64,000 nucleotides of DNA from Tunturibacter gelidoferens (lineage in GTDB: Bacteria; Acidobacteriota; Terriglobia; Terriglobales; Acidobacteriaceae). Position numbers and translations under genes: made by a program. The DNA lies in contig NZ_CP132938.1 in assembly GCF_040358255.1 (NCBI RefSeq), forward strand, positions 3,534,001 through 3,598,000. Reading direction: 5' to 3'. The first letter of the stretch is position 1. Each line of letters begins with the position of its first letter. This document shows positions 28,072 to 37,575 of the stretch, piece by piece. The notes under the pieces were generated by a model. That model did not search any database and was not told where the DNA came from. It was given only the letters and a program-made list of their open reading frames with translations.

Positions 28072-30524
28072 TTTGGGGTGCCGGTGATGAGGACGGTGAG
28101 GCCTTCGTCGAGGGTGAGGGTGGTGGAGTCGGCTGAGGGGGCGACGGGGGACTGGTAGTCGATCTCGAGCTGGCAGACGGTGTGGGGGTTGAGCGTGGTG
28201 GGGCAGCGGTCGGTGAGGGTGAAGGGAGTCTGCAGGGTGACGGGGGTGTGGGTGACGGCGTTGGCGGAGTTGTTCGAGAGATAGAGGTAGCGGGGGAGGC
28301 GTCGGCTGGGGCTGCCTCCGACGCCGGAGGGCGTCCCGAACTGGGTGCCGAAGTCAATCTCGGTGGCGGAGAGGTTGAGGTCGGTGGGTTGGGTGTAGGC
28401 GGTGAGGAGGACCGCGTCGGTGCCGATGATGCGATAGGCCGTGACGAAGCTGCCGGTCGCCGTGGCCGGGGCGGTAAGGGCAAGGGTGAGGTGACAGACT
28501 CCGCCTGGAGGAAGGACGTCGTCGCCGGGAGTGGTGGAGGCCGGACAGTCAGTGGATTGCACGCTGAAGTCGTACTGCGGGGGAACGGGTTGCAGGGTGG
28601 CGTCGCCTGCGTAGAAGGTCTGGGGGAGCTGGCTGAGATTACTGATGGTGATGGTTCGTGTGGTGGCAGGACTGGTGGCGGTTTGAATGCCGAAGTCCAG
28701 CTCTTTGGGAGAGACGACAATGGGGTTGGGGGAGGAAGCTGTGGCGGGAAGATTCACGGTCTGCGTGATGGCGTTGGATGCTTGCGCGGTGACGGTACCG
28801 GGATTGCTGCTGGTGCTGGTGAGGGCGATGCTGCAGCCTGCGCCGGGGGCTAGGGTGGTGGGGCAGTCGCTGGCTAGGGTGAAGTTGGTGGCGGTGAGCT
28901 GGAGGTTGGTGGCGGCGATGCTGCCGAGGTTACGCAGGGTGAGGTTGGGGGCGTCGTCGGTGGAGAGGGCAAGGCTGGGGGCGGCGGTGTTGGGGTTTAG
29001 TTTTGCGAGGTAGGCGGCGGATCCGGCGCAGAGGCTGCCGGTGCAGGAGGCAGCGGGGAGTGCGGCGGAGCGCAGGGTCGATGGGAGAGCAGAGGTGGGA
29101 GTGTTGGTGAGCGGGAGATCGTAGGTTTCGGTGGCGAGCAGGCTTGCGCTGGCGGTGGGAGATGCGCTGCCGGCGAAGGTGGGTTGGCCGAGGGAGTCGA
29201 CGGTGAGGCCGGTGAGTGTGACGGGTGCGCTGGCGAAGGGGAGGTTGGTGGTGGGAAGGCCGCCGAGGCGGATGGTCTGGTCGATTGTGTTCTGCTGAGT
29301 CACGCGGAGGGCGTAGCTGTTGCCGATGTTGGAGAGCGCGGTGAGAGGGAGCAGCCATGCGGGGTTGGCTGTGAGTTCGCCGGTAAGGGTGCCTGCGACC
29401 CATGCGGCGCCGGAGGGTCCGGGTGCGACGGCGGATTGTGTGCCGGGTGCGAGGAGGTCGGAGGTGAGGAGGGTGCTGCCGTCGAGGGAGAGGCGGAGGA
29501 GGGTTTGATAGTTGGTGTTGACCAGCGGGGAGGAGACGGTGGCGATGGGGAACTGGCCAGGGGCGATGGAGCCGGTGAGGAGGAGGGTCTGGGTGGCGGG
29601 GTCTTGCGGTGAAGGAGCGATGACGAGCGAGGAGATGCCCGGGCCGGGGATGAAGGTGGAGAAGACGATGCCGTCGCCGGCGGGGGTGAGTTTGGTGAGG
29701 AAGCCGGAGGTGGCGGTGAGGAGGTCGGGGATGATGGCCGAGAGGGTGGGATAGCCGCTGGAGGTGGTGTAGCCGGCGATGTAGGCGTTGTCGGATGTGT
29801 CGGCGGCGATGGCGGCGGGGGCGGTGTTGCCGTTTTGGCCGCTGAGGTAGGTGGCGTAGAGGAGGGTGGTTCCGGTGGTGCTGAATTTTTCTACGAAGCC
29901 GTTTTGCAGAGAGCCGGAGGCGGGGGACTGGATGATGCCGGAGGGGGTGACGGGGAGCGCGGAGCTGAAGATGCTGCCGGTGAGGAAGACGGCGTCGGCT
30001 GTGGCGGCGATGGCGGCGGCTGCGGTGCGCGGGCTTCCGGCGTAGGTGACGAAGAGCGCATTCAAGTTTTGATCGAATTTGCCGATGTACGAATTAATAG
30101 ACGTATCCGCCGCGTTGGGAAAGGCTGCGCCGGCGGTTGTGGAGAGGGTGCCGGAGGTTGTGGTCCCGGTGATGTAGAGGTTGCCTGCGGGGTCAAGCGT
30201 CATGGCCAGGCCGATGTCGCCGCTGGAGCCTAGATGAGTTTGTGCGAGGATGTTGGTCGCGGTCGGATCGGTTTTGAGGAGGCGGATGCCGTCGCCCTGG
30301 TCGAGCAGGAGGTAGAGGTTGCCGGCGGAGTCAGATTGGATGGCGTTGAACTGCGCGTGGTGCGAGTTTGCGGGATCGGGGTTCGATGAGCCAAGCAGCC
30401 CGGCGAAGAGTAGCTGCTGCGGGCCAGTGGCCTGTGCGGCCAGGGGCGGGGAGGCGACAAAGAGTAGAGCGGTGACGCCGCAGAGACCGGCAAGTACACG
30501 TCGGAGAGAGAGCGGTGTCTTCAT
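27918..30524 (-). CDS. Beta-propeller (SBBP) and anchor-D protein, N-terminal part of a frameshifted gene
   Basis: The ATG at 30524 is followed by a signal peptide (MKTPLSLRRVLAGLCGVTAL to about residue 32). Residues about 40-450 carry SBBP-type beta-propeller repeats with the DxxGNxYxxG signature (DSAGNLYLLL, DPAGNLYITGTT, DNAYIAGYT). Anchor-D domains then begin. True coding ends near codon 818 (position 28071): the last 50 codons before the stop at 27918 are Pro/Ser-rich out-of-frame sequence. Joining to the other frame by a -1 step at 28071 gives one protein of about 1991 residues. The function is unknown; such secreted proteins are common in Acidobacteria. Confidence 0.85.
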   Translation of the reverse strand: MKTPLSLRRVLAGLCGVTALLFVASPPLAAQATGPQQLLFAGLLGSSNPDPANSHHAQFNAIQSDSAGNLYLLLDQGDGIRLLKTDPTATNILAQTHLGSSGDIGLAMTLDPAGNLYITGTTTSGTLSTTAGAAFPNAADTSINSYIGKFDQNLNALFVTYAGSPRTAAAAIAATADAVFLTGSIFSSALPVTPSGIIQSPASGSLQNGFVEKFSTTGTTLLYATYLSGQNGNTAPAAIAADTSDNAYIAGYTTSSGYPTLSAIIPDLLTATSGFLTKLTPAGDGIVFSTFIPGPGISSLVIAPSPQDPATQTLLLTGSIAPGQFPIATVSSPLVNTNYQTLLRLSLDGSTLLTSDLLAPGTQSAVAPGPSGAAWVAGTLTGELTANPAWLLPLTALSNIGNSYALRVTQQNTIDQTIRLGGLPTTNLPFASAPVTLTGLTVDSLGQPTFAGSASPTASASLLATETYDLPLTNTPTSALPSTLRSAALPAASCTGSLCAGSAAYLAKLNPNTAAPSLALSTDDAPNLTLRNLGSIAATNLQLTATNFTLASDCPTTLAPGAGCSIALTSTSSNPGTVTAQASNAITQTVNLPATASSPNPIVVSPKELDFGIQTATSPATTRTITISNLSQLPQTFYAGDATLQPVPPQYDFSVQSTDCPASTTPGDDVLPPGGVCHLTLALTAPATATGSFVTAYRIIGTDAVLLTAYTQPTDLNLSATEIDFGTQFGTPSGVGGSPSRRLPRYLYLSNNSANAVTHTPVTLQTPFTLTDRCPTTLNPHTVCQLEIDYQSPVAPSADSTTLTLDEGLTVLITGTPNPNPPASDNPPTPTSPSPPPPSAFPTRSSSPAPPRPPRPSPSATSAPSPSL
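28069..28082 (-). other. Frameshift site with in-phase slippery heptamer
   Basis: On the coding strand the two frames of the giant gene meet at ACC-CCA-AAC-CCC. The heptamer C-CCA-AAC (plus strand 28071-28077) fits the X-XXY-YYZ rule in the zero frame. A -1 slip there gives exactly the downstream frame (PQPTGIGQSANPN). A lost base in the C-rich run explains it equally well. Confidence 0.7.
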
Positions 30525-30627
30525 GTTTTGTTAGCTGCGGGCGGTACGCTGGTGCAGCCTGACCTTAAATATTCCTTGTGGCGGAACTGTTGTGATGGAG
30601 GAATTTATCGAAGACGTTACGGAAGTA

Positions 30628-31290
30628 CTATAGCTTCCCGTTTTGGGAGTCCGTATGCCGCTCAAGTTGTAGGAGGTAGTTGAGTCCGCGGGCTCGCATC
30701 TCCTGCTCGAATGCGGGGTGTGTGGAGTACTGGATGGCCTGCATGCCGGTGGCGATAGCAGCGGCGATGTTCTCTGATTTGTCGTCGATGAAGAGGATAT
30801 TTTCGGGCTGGGTCTGGAGGCCCTCGGCGGCGTGCTGGTAGATTTCGGGCTCGGGCTTTGCGCGATTGACGGCGTGGGACCAGGTGTGGTGGTCGAAGGA
30901 TTCGATCCATGCGTGGCGGGCGCGGAGGCCGGTCTCCATGGCGTCGGGCATGTTGGAGAGGATGCCGGTGCGGATGCCGGCGCGCTGGAGTTGGTCGACC
31001 CAGTCGAGCATAGGCGGATTGAGGGTGGACCAGAGGTCGGTGTCGGCGGCGATGAGTTGGGCGAGTTGCGTGGGCGTGATGACGATGCCAGCGCCTGCGG
31101 CGGCTTTGTGCCAGAAGGATTCGGCGTTGAGGTCGCCGCGGTCGTAGGCGTGGCGGTGAGCCCAGTACTCGCGGTGGAGCACCTCTTCACTGAGGCCAGT
31201 GATGGTGCGCAGGCGGGTCCAGGCATTGGGATCAGGCTCGCCGGAGAGGACCATGCCGTAGTCGAAGAGGATTGCTTTTACTGATGCCAT
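30628..31290 (-). CDS. HAD superfamily hydrolase (HAD-IA)
   Basis: Start taken at ATG 31290 (MASVKAILFDYG), which puts the nucleophile Asp at residue 10; the frame is open further upstream but that part looks non-coding. The 220-residue product has motif I FDYGMVLSG with Gly at the second Asp position. A helical cap with WAHRHAYDRGDLNAESFW follows, then motif II LSNMPD, motif III Lys in NRAKPEPEIY and motif IV LFIDDKSENI. DxG in place of DxD also occurs in YihX-like sugar-phosphate phosphatases. Probably a cytoplasmic phosphatase of unknown substrate. The gene is downstream of the giant repeat protein on the other side of the TonB receptor promoter region. Confidence 0.88.
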   Translation of the reverse strand: MASVKAILFDYGMVLSGEPDPNAWTRLRTITGLSEEVLHREYWAHRHAYDRGDLNAESFWHKAAAGAGIVITPTQLAQLIAADTDLWSTLNPPMLDWVDQLQRAGIRTGILSNMPDAMETGLRARHAWIESFDHHTWSHAVNRAKPEPEIYQHAAEGLQTQPENILFIDDKSENIAAAIATGMQAIQYSTHPAFEQEMRARGLNYLLQLERHTDSQNGKL

Positions 31291-31666
31291 GAGAGGCCAT
31301 TGTAAGGCAGTGGTTTGAACATCGGCACATCCGCCTGGTGATGGGATGGGAGGATGAGGTTGAAGTGGTAGGGCCATTTGGAGCGTCCGAGAGATCTCTT
31401 CGAGCGTGTTCGAAGCGCGTGATTTCGATAGGAAATAGGTGTCTATACAGAATAAAGATGGACTTCAAACAAATGTCTTGACAGTGCTTCTTGCTATGCG
31501 GTCTTATAACTGAGTTTCAAACGTATAAGCTCGATCGCCCAAGGGATAGCGCTTCTTGCGAGCCGCCTTGCAGAACCAGGGAGGTGGTCTTGGGAAGTAG
31601 GAAAACCGCCCTCGAGAGCTGGCCATACACAAAGACAGACGCCGTATTTTTTAGGAGAGCCGTTCC
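31291..31666 (+). promoter_or_regulatory. Upstream region of the TonB-dependent receptor gene
   Basis: About 375 bases between divergent genes, without a plausible ORF. A consensus TTGACA lies at 31478-31483, with TCTTAT (spacer 18) or TATAAC (spacer 21) after it, so a sigma-70 promoter is possible but the -10 is unclear. The leader is then about 150 bases long. An AGGAGA ribosome-binding site precedes the ATG at 31667. Confidence 0.35.
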
Positions 31667-34600
31667 ATGAAAAGCAGAGTGTTGCAAAAGAGTTCGCTCT
31701 TCGCACTATTGATCGCGACGATCCTGGCTGGATTTACCGGGCCGAATGCTTCCGCACAACTGAGTACTGCGACGATGTTTGGTATCGTCACAGATTCGAC
31801 GGGGGCAATCGTTCCCGGTGCCACGGTTACGTTGACCCAGACGCAGACGAACTTCGTTCGCGTTACGAAGACCAATGACCAGGGCCAGTACCGCGCTGAG
31901 TTTCTACCGGTGGGACAATATACGACCAAGGTGAGCGCAAGCGGATTCAAGGAGATTGTCCAGAACGGCATTGTCTTGACGGCGACGCAGCAGGCCGCGG
32001 TGAACTACGCGCTTGATATTGGCGGCGAGAGCACGATTGTGGAGGTGACCACGGAGATTCCACTGGTGAACGTTGGGAACTCGGTGCTTGGACGCACGGT
32101 TGATAACCGTGAGGTCGACAATCTGCCGATTGTAGGGCGCAACGTTTATCAACTGCTTAGCCTGACTCCAGGAATTCAGAACAGCCAGACGGAGAATACG
32201 ATCGGCTTTCCCGGACAGCACGTGATTATCAATGGCTCTTCTGACAATATGGTCGGGCAGGTTACGTATTATCTCGACGGCGGCCTGAATATGACCGGGG
32301 TGCGTAATACCGGCAACGTTCTGCCGAATCCGGATGCGATCGATCAGTTTGCGGTACAGACGAGCAACTTCAGCGCGGAGTATGGGCGCACGGGTGCGGG
32401 CGTGGTTTCGGTACTGACGAAGTCGGGGACGAATCAGGTACATGGTTCGGTCTTCGAATTTCATCAGGAGACGAACTTCAACTCTAACGCGTGGCTGCAG
32501 ACGACGAGGACGCCGCTGCACATCAATCGCTTTGGCGCTACTCTGGGCGGCCCGATCATCAAGGACAAGACGTTCTTGTTTGGCAGCTATGCCGGGTTGA
32601 GACAGGTTAGTCCGATTGAATTCAATACGGTTGTACCTGATGCTCTCCAGCGAGCCGGCAACTTCTCTGAGAACCTTCCTACGTCCACGACGATCGCGAA
32701 GGGGCTGGGTGCGTGTGCGACGGCACTGTCGGCCGCGGATAAATCGGTTACGGCTTATGGCGGAAGGTTTATCGTCTGCGACCCCGTGACGCATCAGCCT
32801 GTACCGGGCAATCGTCTCGATCTGGACCCGAACTATCATCCTGATCCCGTTGCTGCGGCGGTGCTGGCGAAGAATGTTCCGCTGCCTACGCCAGGTAGGA
32901 CAGACAACAGGTTTATCGGAAATGAAGGGCTGCCGAATCAGACGGATGAGTTTCTGATCAAAGGCGATCAGCAGCTGACTGCGGCGCATCGATTGACGCT
33001 CGACTACTTTCAATCGAATGGAGCGCAGAGCAACCTTCCTTCGGGATCGAACCTGCCTGGATGGGCGGTGAACAATTATGTGTACAGACAGCAGACGGCT
33101 AATGTGAGCGATGTCTGGACGGTTTCGGCGCGGTCGGTGAACCAGGTGTGGCTGAGCTATACGCGGATGAATGCCGGCCGTGACAGCACGCCGGGAACTT
33201 CGCTGGCGGCTTATGGGTCGGACCTGAATGTGCAGGGGACGCCTTCGTTGCCGGATATCAGCGTGGCTAACTTCTTCCATCTTGCCAATGCGATCAGCGG
33301 CCCGGTTGCCGGGGATAACGTGTACGGGTTGCGGGACGTCTTCAATACCACTCGCGGAAAGCACTCGATCTTTGTGGGCGCCGAGATTTATCTGGAGAAG
33401 GACCGGCTTGAGACGCTGCTGAATAACTATGGCACCTTCAGCTTCGCAAACTCTACGGTTCCAAATACGGCATCCGGGCAGGCTACTTATGTGAAGACTG
33501 GAGCGGCGATAGCTGATTTTCTGATCGGTCACCCGAATACGATGGGTCAGGATTCGCCGGACGATGCGAATGCGAATTATTGGAACTATGGGTTCTTCGG
33601 GCAGGACGATTGGCGTATCACCCCGAAGCTGATACTCAATCTTGGGTTGCGCTATGACGTGCAGACGGCTCCTACCGATACGCAGCGTCGGTATGCCGTC
33701 TTCAAACCTGGTGTGCAATCTACCGTTTCGCCGAATGCGATTCTAGGGCAGTTGTTTCCTGGAGATCCAGGAGTACCGCAAGGCGGTGTCGATACGAACT
33801 ACAACCACGTTTCGCCGCGTGTTGGTTTTGCGTTTGACCCGTATCGTGACGGCAAGACCGTCTTCCATGGCGGCGCTGGATTGTTCTTCGACACTATCGG
33901 CGGAAACGAGTGGATGCTTTCGCAGAACTTTCAGCCGTTCGCGGTGAGAGAGACAGCGGCGTTCAGTCATGTAACCAGCTTGCAGAATATCTACTCGACC
34001 GACTGCCAGGACTTCCAGGGTTGCACTTCGCCGTTTCCATACCTCTACGACAAGGTGAATCCACGGTACGTGTCTCCTGCGTCGCTGGTGTTCCTGCAGC
34101 AGGCGATGCGTTGGCCTTACAACGTCCAGGCCAACTTTGGGGTGCAGCAGCAGTTCACCAAGGATCTTGCCGTCAGCATCAATTACGTAGGAGCCTTCAG
34201 CCGGAAGCTGCCTCTGTACATCGATGCGAATGCGCCGATCTACAACACTGCGAATCCCGCGATGAACACGGCGACTAACTATAACTGTCGTCGTCCTTTC
34301 GACGCACTTCCGTTCGGGAAGGGAACATCCTGCGCGAATCCTGCGGTGGGCTCGAAGTACATCAGTAATGCGTATGTGATCGAGGATGGACAAAACACGA
34401 ACTACCATGGCCTGCAGGTCACGGTGGAAAAACGTCTGAGCCAGCACATCAGCGTCAATGGCTTTTATGTGTTCAGCAAGGCATTGTCGAGTGCTTCGCT
34501 TCAGACGACGGGCAACATTGGCAACAGTGGACCAACCGAGCCAGAGGATTACTACAATCTTGGGCTTGAAAGACAGCGCACGGACAGCGACCAGCGCCAT

Positions 34601-35182
34601 CAGGCTGTGATTGCTGCTGTGTGGAAGCCGGATTACTTTGGCAAATCCAACCGGGTGGTTCAGAACCTGCTGAATGGATGGTCGATCTCGACCATTGTCA
34701 CGATGCGAAGCGGGGTTCCGTTCAACATCACCAGCGGAACCGATGACAATATGGATGGAAACAACAACGATCGCCCTAACGTTGTGCCTGGAAAGATAGA
34801 GCGGGTGAACAGTTTTGGCGGGTCTCGCGTGCTTGAGAAGAAGCAGTGGTTCGATACGAGCGCGTACTGCAGAGTGGGTTCCGCAGGATGCTCTGCCGGT
34901 ACCGGAGCAGGCAACGTCGATGGCACCGTGAGCCCGAACTCACTGAGCGGCCCTGGGTACAAGGACATCGACGCGGCGATCTTCCGGGACTTTGCCATCT
35001 ACGAACGCGTGAAGTTCCAGTTTCGTGGCGAGGCGACCAACGTTTTCAACTTCGTCAATCTGGGTACTCCCGGCGCGGTGCTGAGCAGTCCGAGCAATTT
35101 CGGTGTCATCTCCGCTCAGGCGACCACTCCACAGGGTTCAGGGATGCGAGTGATACAAGTGGGAGGACGAATCCTCTTCTAA
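31667..35182 (+). CDS. Oar-like TonB-dependent receptor with carboxypeptidase-regulatory-like domain
   Basis: A 1171-residue outer-membrane protein with a signal peptide (cleavage near ASA-QLS). Residues about 35-115 are a carboxypeptidase-regulatory-like Ig fold (GIVTDSTGAIVPGATVTLTQ, GQYRAEFLPVGQYTTKVSASGF). The plug domain follows, with VDNLPIVGRNVYQLLSL and YYLDGGLNMTGVRN. The rest is a beta-barrel with many aromatic strands (YNYGFFGQDDWRITPKLILNLGLRYD). The C-terminus IQVGGRILF ends in Phe, as needed for outer-membrane insertion. This is the Oar/SusC-like type typical of Acidobacteria, probably taking up oligosaccharides or other large ligands. It stands alone, with its own terminator; no partner lipoprotein is seen. 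Confidence 0.93.
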   Translation: MKSRVLQKSSLFALLIATILAGFTGPNASAQLSTATMFGIVTDSTGAIVPGATVTLTQTQTNFVRVTKTNDQGQYRAEFLPVGQYTTKVSASGFKEIVQNGIVLTATQQAAVNYALDIGGESTIVEVTTEIPLVNVGNSVLGRTVDNREVDNLPIVGRNVYQLLSLTPGIQNSQTENTIGFPGQHVIINGSSDNMVGQVTYYLDGGLNMTGVRNTGNVLPNPDAIDQFAVQTSNFSAEYGRTGAGVVSVLTKSGTNQVHGSVFEFHQETNFNSNAWLQTTRTPLHINRFGATLGGPIIKDKTFLFGSYAGLRQVSPIEFNTVVPDALQRAGNFSENLPTSTTIAKGLGACATALSAADKSVTAYGGRFIVCDPVTHQPVPGNRLDLDPNYHPDPVAAAVLAKNVPLPTPGRTDNRFIGNEGLPNQTDEFLIKGDQQLTAAHRLTLDYFQSNGAQSNLPSGSNLPGWAVNNYVYRQQTANVSDVWTVSARSVNQVWLSYTRMNAGRDSTPGTSLAAYGSDLNVQGTPSLPDISVANFFHLANAISGPVAGDNVYGLRDVFNTTRGKHSIFVGAEIYLEKDRLETLLNNYGTFSFANSTVPNTASGQATYVKTGAAIADFLIGHPNTMGQDSPDDANANYWNYGFFGQDDWRITPKLILNLGLRYDVQTAPTDTQRRYAVFKPGVQSTVSPNAILGQLFPGDPGVPQGGVDTNYNHVSPRVGFAFDPYRDGKTVFHGGAGLFFDTIGGNEWMLSQNFQPFAVRETAAFSHVTSLQNIYSTDCQDFQGCTSPFPYLYDKVNPRYVSPASLVFLQQAMRWPYNVQANFGVQQQFTKDLAVSINYVGAFSRKLPLYIDANAPIYNTANPAMNTATNYNCRRPFDALPFGKGTSCANPAVGSKYISNAYVIEDGQNTNYHGLQVTVEKRLSQHISVNGFYVFSKALSSASLQTTGNIGNSGPTEPEDYYNLGLERQRTDSDQRHQAVIAAVWKPDYFGKSNRVVQNLLNGWSISTIVTMRSGVPFNITSGTDDNMDGNNNDRPNVVPGKIERVNSFGGSRVLEKKQWFDTSAYCRVGSAGCSAGTGAGNVDGTVSPNSLSGPGYKDIDAAIFRDFAIYERVKFQFRGEATNVFNFVNLGTPGAVLSSPSNFGVISAQATTPQGSGMRVIQVGGRILF

Positions 35183-35205
35183 CGCAGTTTGGAGAAAGCA
35201 TAGGC

Positions 35206-35234
35206 GGGCGATGCGATTGCGTCGCCCCCTTTTG
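35206..35234 (+). terminator. Intrinsic terminator after the TonB-dependent receptor
   Basis: GGGCGATGC and GCGTCGCCC pair with a four-nt loop (GATT) and one G-T wobble. CCCTTTTGTTT follows. It lies 24 bases past the receptor stop. Confidence 0.75.
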
Positions 35235-35343
35235 TTTGCGCGCCTATGCAGTAGCTTGGACTCGATTGATGGAGAGGGGCGTTACTTCATTCATAGATGA
35301 AAAGGCTTTTGTCTATGGGTAAGGGAGCGTTTTTTTGCGCCGA

Positions 35344-36252
35344 TCAGGATTGGACGGCTTCCTTCACGTCTACCTGGCTGGGTTGGGCATCTTTAGCGCG
35401 CATGTAGTAGTGCAGGCGAAGAAACTCCTTGCCCCAGAGGTGAAGGACATGGTCGGCGCGTGAGGCACCGTGCTCTGCGGCGTAGACGTGAATTGTCTCC
35501 TGCATGCTTTTGAGGTATTTCGTCCAGATGGTTCCGTCCCCTGCGTGAACGACGAAGTAGAAACCAGGGTCGCCGAATGTGTTTCCGGCCGAGGTGAGGA
35601 AGAATGATCCGTCAGGGCGTACCTCAGGTCGCATGACGACGACTGCGTTGCCGTTGGGCAGAGGGAAGACAACCTTGATACACGGAGTGGGATGACCGGG
35701 GATGGCGCAGATGGAGTAGGTGCCGGCGTAGATGACATTGCGGGTGGCATTCAGTTCGCGAACCCATGCGGTTTGAAGGAGGTCGCCGGTCGGCGTGTCG
35801 CGCAACTGGATGACGTTGCTGGTCATTCCCCTGGCGCTGTCGAGCGGGGATAAGGGGATGTTCATCTGTTGCAGACGACGGCTGAAGATAATTCCGAGAG
35901 CTTCTCCGAAAGGTTTGAAGAGTCCGTGCCACTGAGACCAGGCATCGATCGTGTACTCGGATGTGCGTTCGTAGAAGTTGCGAACTGGCGCTTCGACTTG
36001 GGTGATATCGGCAGAGCTTCCGGAGAGAAGAGTTAGATCGTCGACCAGGCCTCGGCCTCCGGTTTGAACTACTTGGAGGTTGTGTTGCCGGGCGTAGTTG
36101 AGGAAGAAGTCTTTGCCGATCAGGCGAGTGTTGCCTATGGGGCCGTCGAGCCAGAGATGATCTTTGAGGAGGAGACGGCGGCCAGCGATCTGGACCCATC
36201 GCTGAGTCACCCAGTCGCTTAGATTTCCTCGTCTGTCACCCAGCCAGATCAC
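35344..36252 (-). CDS. Hypothetical protein, 302 residues
   Basis: I do not recognise this protein. It is a soluble-looking 302-residue product starting at GTG 36252 with no signal peptide or membrane helix. The N-terminal part has GNLSDWVTQRWVQIAGRRL. The central part has DLTLLSGSSADITQVEAPVRNFYERTSEYTIDAWSQWH. The C-terminal half is rich in aromatic strands (VVFPLPNGNAVVVMRPEVRPDGSFFL, DPGFYFVVHAGDGTIWTKYLKSM) and ends with a His/Leu helix (RADHVLHLWGKEFLRLHYYM). The pattern of the middle and end resembles a ligand-binding helix-grip domain, but that is only an impression. Codon use is consistent with a real gene. It converges with the TonB receptor gene. Confidence 0.72.
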   Translation of the reverse strand: MIWLGDRRGNLSDWVTQRWVQIAGRRLLLKDHLWLDGPIGNTRLIGKDFFLNYARQHNLQVVQTGGRGLVDDLTLLSGSSADITQVEAPVRNFYERTSEYTIDAWSQWHGLFKPFGEALGIIFSRRLQQMNIPLSPLDSARGMTSNVIQLRDTPTGDLLQTAWVRELNATRNVIYAGTYSICAIPGHPTPCIKVVFPLPNGNAVVVMRPEVRPDGSFFLTSAGNTFGDPGFYFVVHAGDGTIWTKYLKSMQETIHVYAAEHGASRADHVLHLWGKEFLRLHYYMRAKDAQPSQVDVKEAVQS

Positions 36253-36339
36253 GCCAGATTATTACACACGGCCTTGAAGTTGGTGGCTGATGGTGGACGG
36301 ACAGCGAGCTGGGTTCGCTGACCGATTTAGCATGGGAGG

Positions 36340-37500
36340 GTGAGCTATCGGTTCTCGGCGCGGACGGGTTGGGATGTGGGGGAGAGTGGGTTCGCGGCTG
36401 CGATTCGCGAGGCGCGGGCGGCGGGGCGGGAGTTGGTGGATCTGACGGTGTCGAACCCTACGATTTGCGGGTTTGACTATGACGCCGAGGCTGTTCTTGC
36501 TCCGCTGGCGAGCAGGGAGGCCATGACGTACGATCCTGATCCGCGAGGGATGCGCTTTGCGCGGGAGGCGGTGGCGGGGTACTACGGGGATCATGGTGCG
36601 GCGGTTGATCCTGATAGCGTCGTGCTGACGACAAGTACGAGTGAAGGGTATGGGTTTCTGTTTCGGCTGTTGTGCGATGCGGGCGATGAGGTGCTGGTGG
36701 CGCAGCCGAGTTATCCGCTGTTCGATTTTCTGGCGGACCTGGAGGATGTGCGGCTGAAGCCTTACCCACTGTTCTATGACTACGGATGGTGGATCGATTT
36801 TGCGGAGCTGGAGCGTCGGATTGGGCCGAGGACAAAGGCAATTGTTGTAGTGCATCCGAACAATCCGACGGGGCACGCTACGGGGGCAGGGGAGCGGGGA
36901 CGGCTGGAGGAGATCTGTGCGCGGTTTGGGTTGGCGCTGCTTGTGGATGAGGTGTTTCTGGATTATCCGCTGGAGGAGGGTGCGAGGCTAACGAGCTTTG
37001 CTGCGGGTCCGCACCCGGTGCTGACGTTTGTGTTGAGCGGGATGAGCAAGATTGCAGGGCTGCCGCAGATGAAGGTTGGTTGGATTGTGGGGTTCGGGCC
37101 GGAGGGGGATCGAGGTCAGGCGATGGGGAGGCTGGAGGTCGTTGCGGATACCTTCTTGTCGATGAACGCGCCGATGCAGAGGGCACTGCCGGTGTGGTTG
37201 GCGAGAAGGCGGGGGATTCAGGGACAGATTCTGGATCGGGTAAGTGGGAATCTGAAGATTGCGGTTGGGGGTTTGGTTGAGGTGCTTAGGGTGGAGGCTG
37301 GGTGGAGTGCGATTCTGCGGTTGCCCCAGCGTCTCGGCGAAGAAGATGTTGCGGGGCTGTTGCTACGGGAGGCGGGGGTGGTGGTGCATCCGGGGAGCTT
37401 TTATGGGATTGCAGAAGCCGGCCGGATAGTAGTGAGTTTGCTAGGGCCTGTGGGCGAGTTTGCGGAGGGTGTTTCGAGGATCAAAAGGGTAACTAGGTAG
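36340..37500 (+). CDS. Class I/II pyridoxal-phosphate aminotransferase
   Basis: A 386-residue fold-type I aminotransferase. Features are YDPDPRG (64-70), the PLP-stacking TSTSEGYGFLF, the VVHPNNPTG motif (170-178), Asp203 in LLVDEVFLDYP binding the pyridine nitrogen, and the Schiff-base Lys237 in SGMSKIAGLPQMKVGW. The start is GTG 36340, the first possible after an in-frame stop; GGGAGG abuts it with no spacer, so the start is unsure. The N-terminal RFSARTGWDVGESG resembles family members of this clade, in favour of the GTG. The amino donor and product are unknown; such proteins act on aspartate, alanine or aromatic substrates. Confidence 0.88.
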   Translation: MSYRFSARTGWDVGESGFAAAIREARAAGRELVDLTVSNPTICGFDYDAEAVLAPLASREAMTYDPDPRGMRFAREAVAGYYGDHGAAVDPDSVVLTTSTSEGYGFLFRLLCDAGDEVLVAQPSYPLFDFLADLEDVRLKPYPLFYDYGWWIDFAELERRIGPRTKAIVVVHPNNPTGHATGAGERGRLEEICARFGLALLVDEVFLDYPLEEGARLTSFAAGPHPVLTFVLSGMSKIAGLPQMKVGWIVGFGPEGDRGQAMGRLEVVADTFLSMNAPMQRALPVWLARRRGIQGQILDRVSGNLKIAVGGLVEVLRVEAGWSAILRLPQRLGEEDVAGLLLREAGVVVHPGSFYGIAEAGRIVVSLLGPVGEFAEGVSRIKRVTR

Positions 37501-37575
37501 AACCACGGTAGTTACTAGTTCATGTGATGCATGTAAAGCTGTAATTTCATTGCTGTCTATAATTCATTGTTTTTA

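Noticed and set aside
24278..28720. Long Pro/His/Arg-rich or Pro/Ser-rich open frames overlapping the giant anchor-D gene on the same strand
   Set aside because: They are off-frame readings of a GC-rich repetitive gene. They lack domain features, and the anchor-D repeats fit the other frames far better.
31904..33718. 604-codon minus-strand frame inside the TonB-dependent receptor
   Set aside because: Arg/His-rich antisense shadow of a clear receptor gene.
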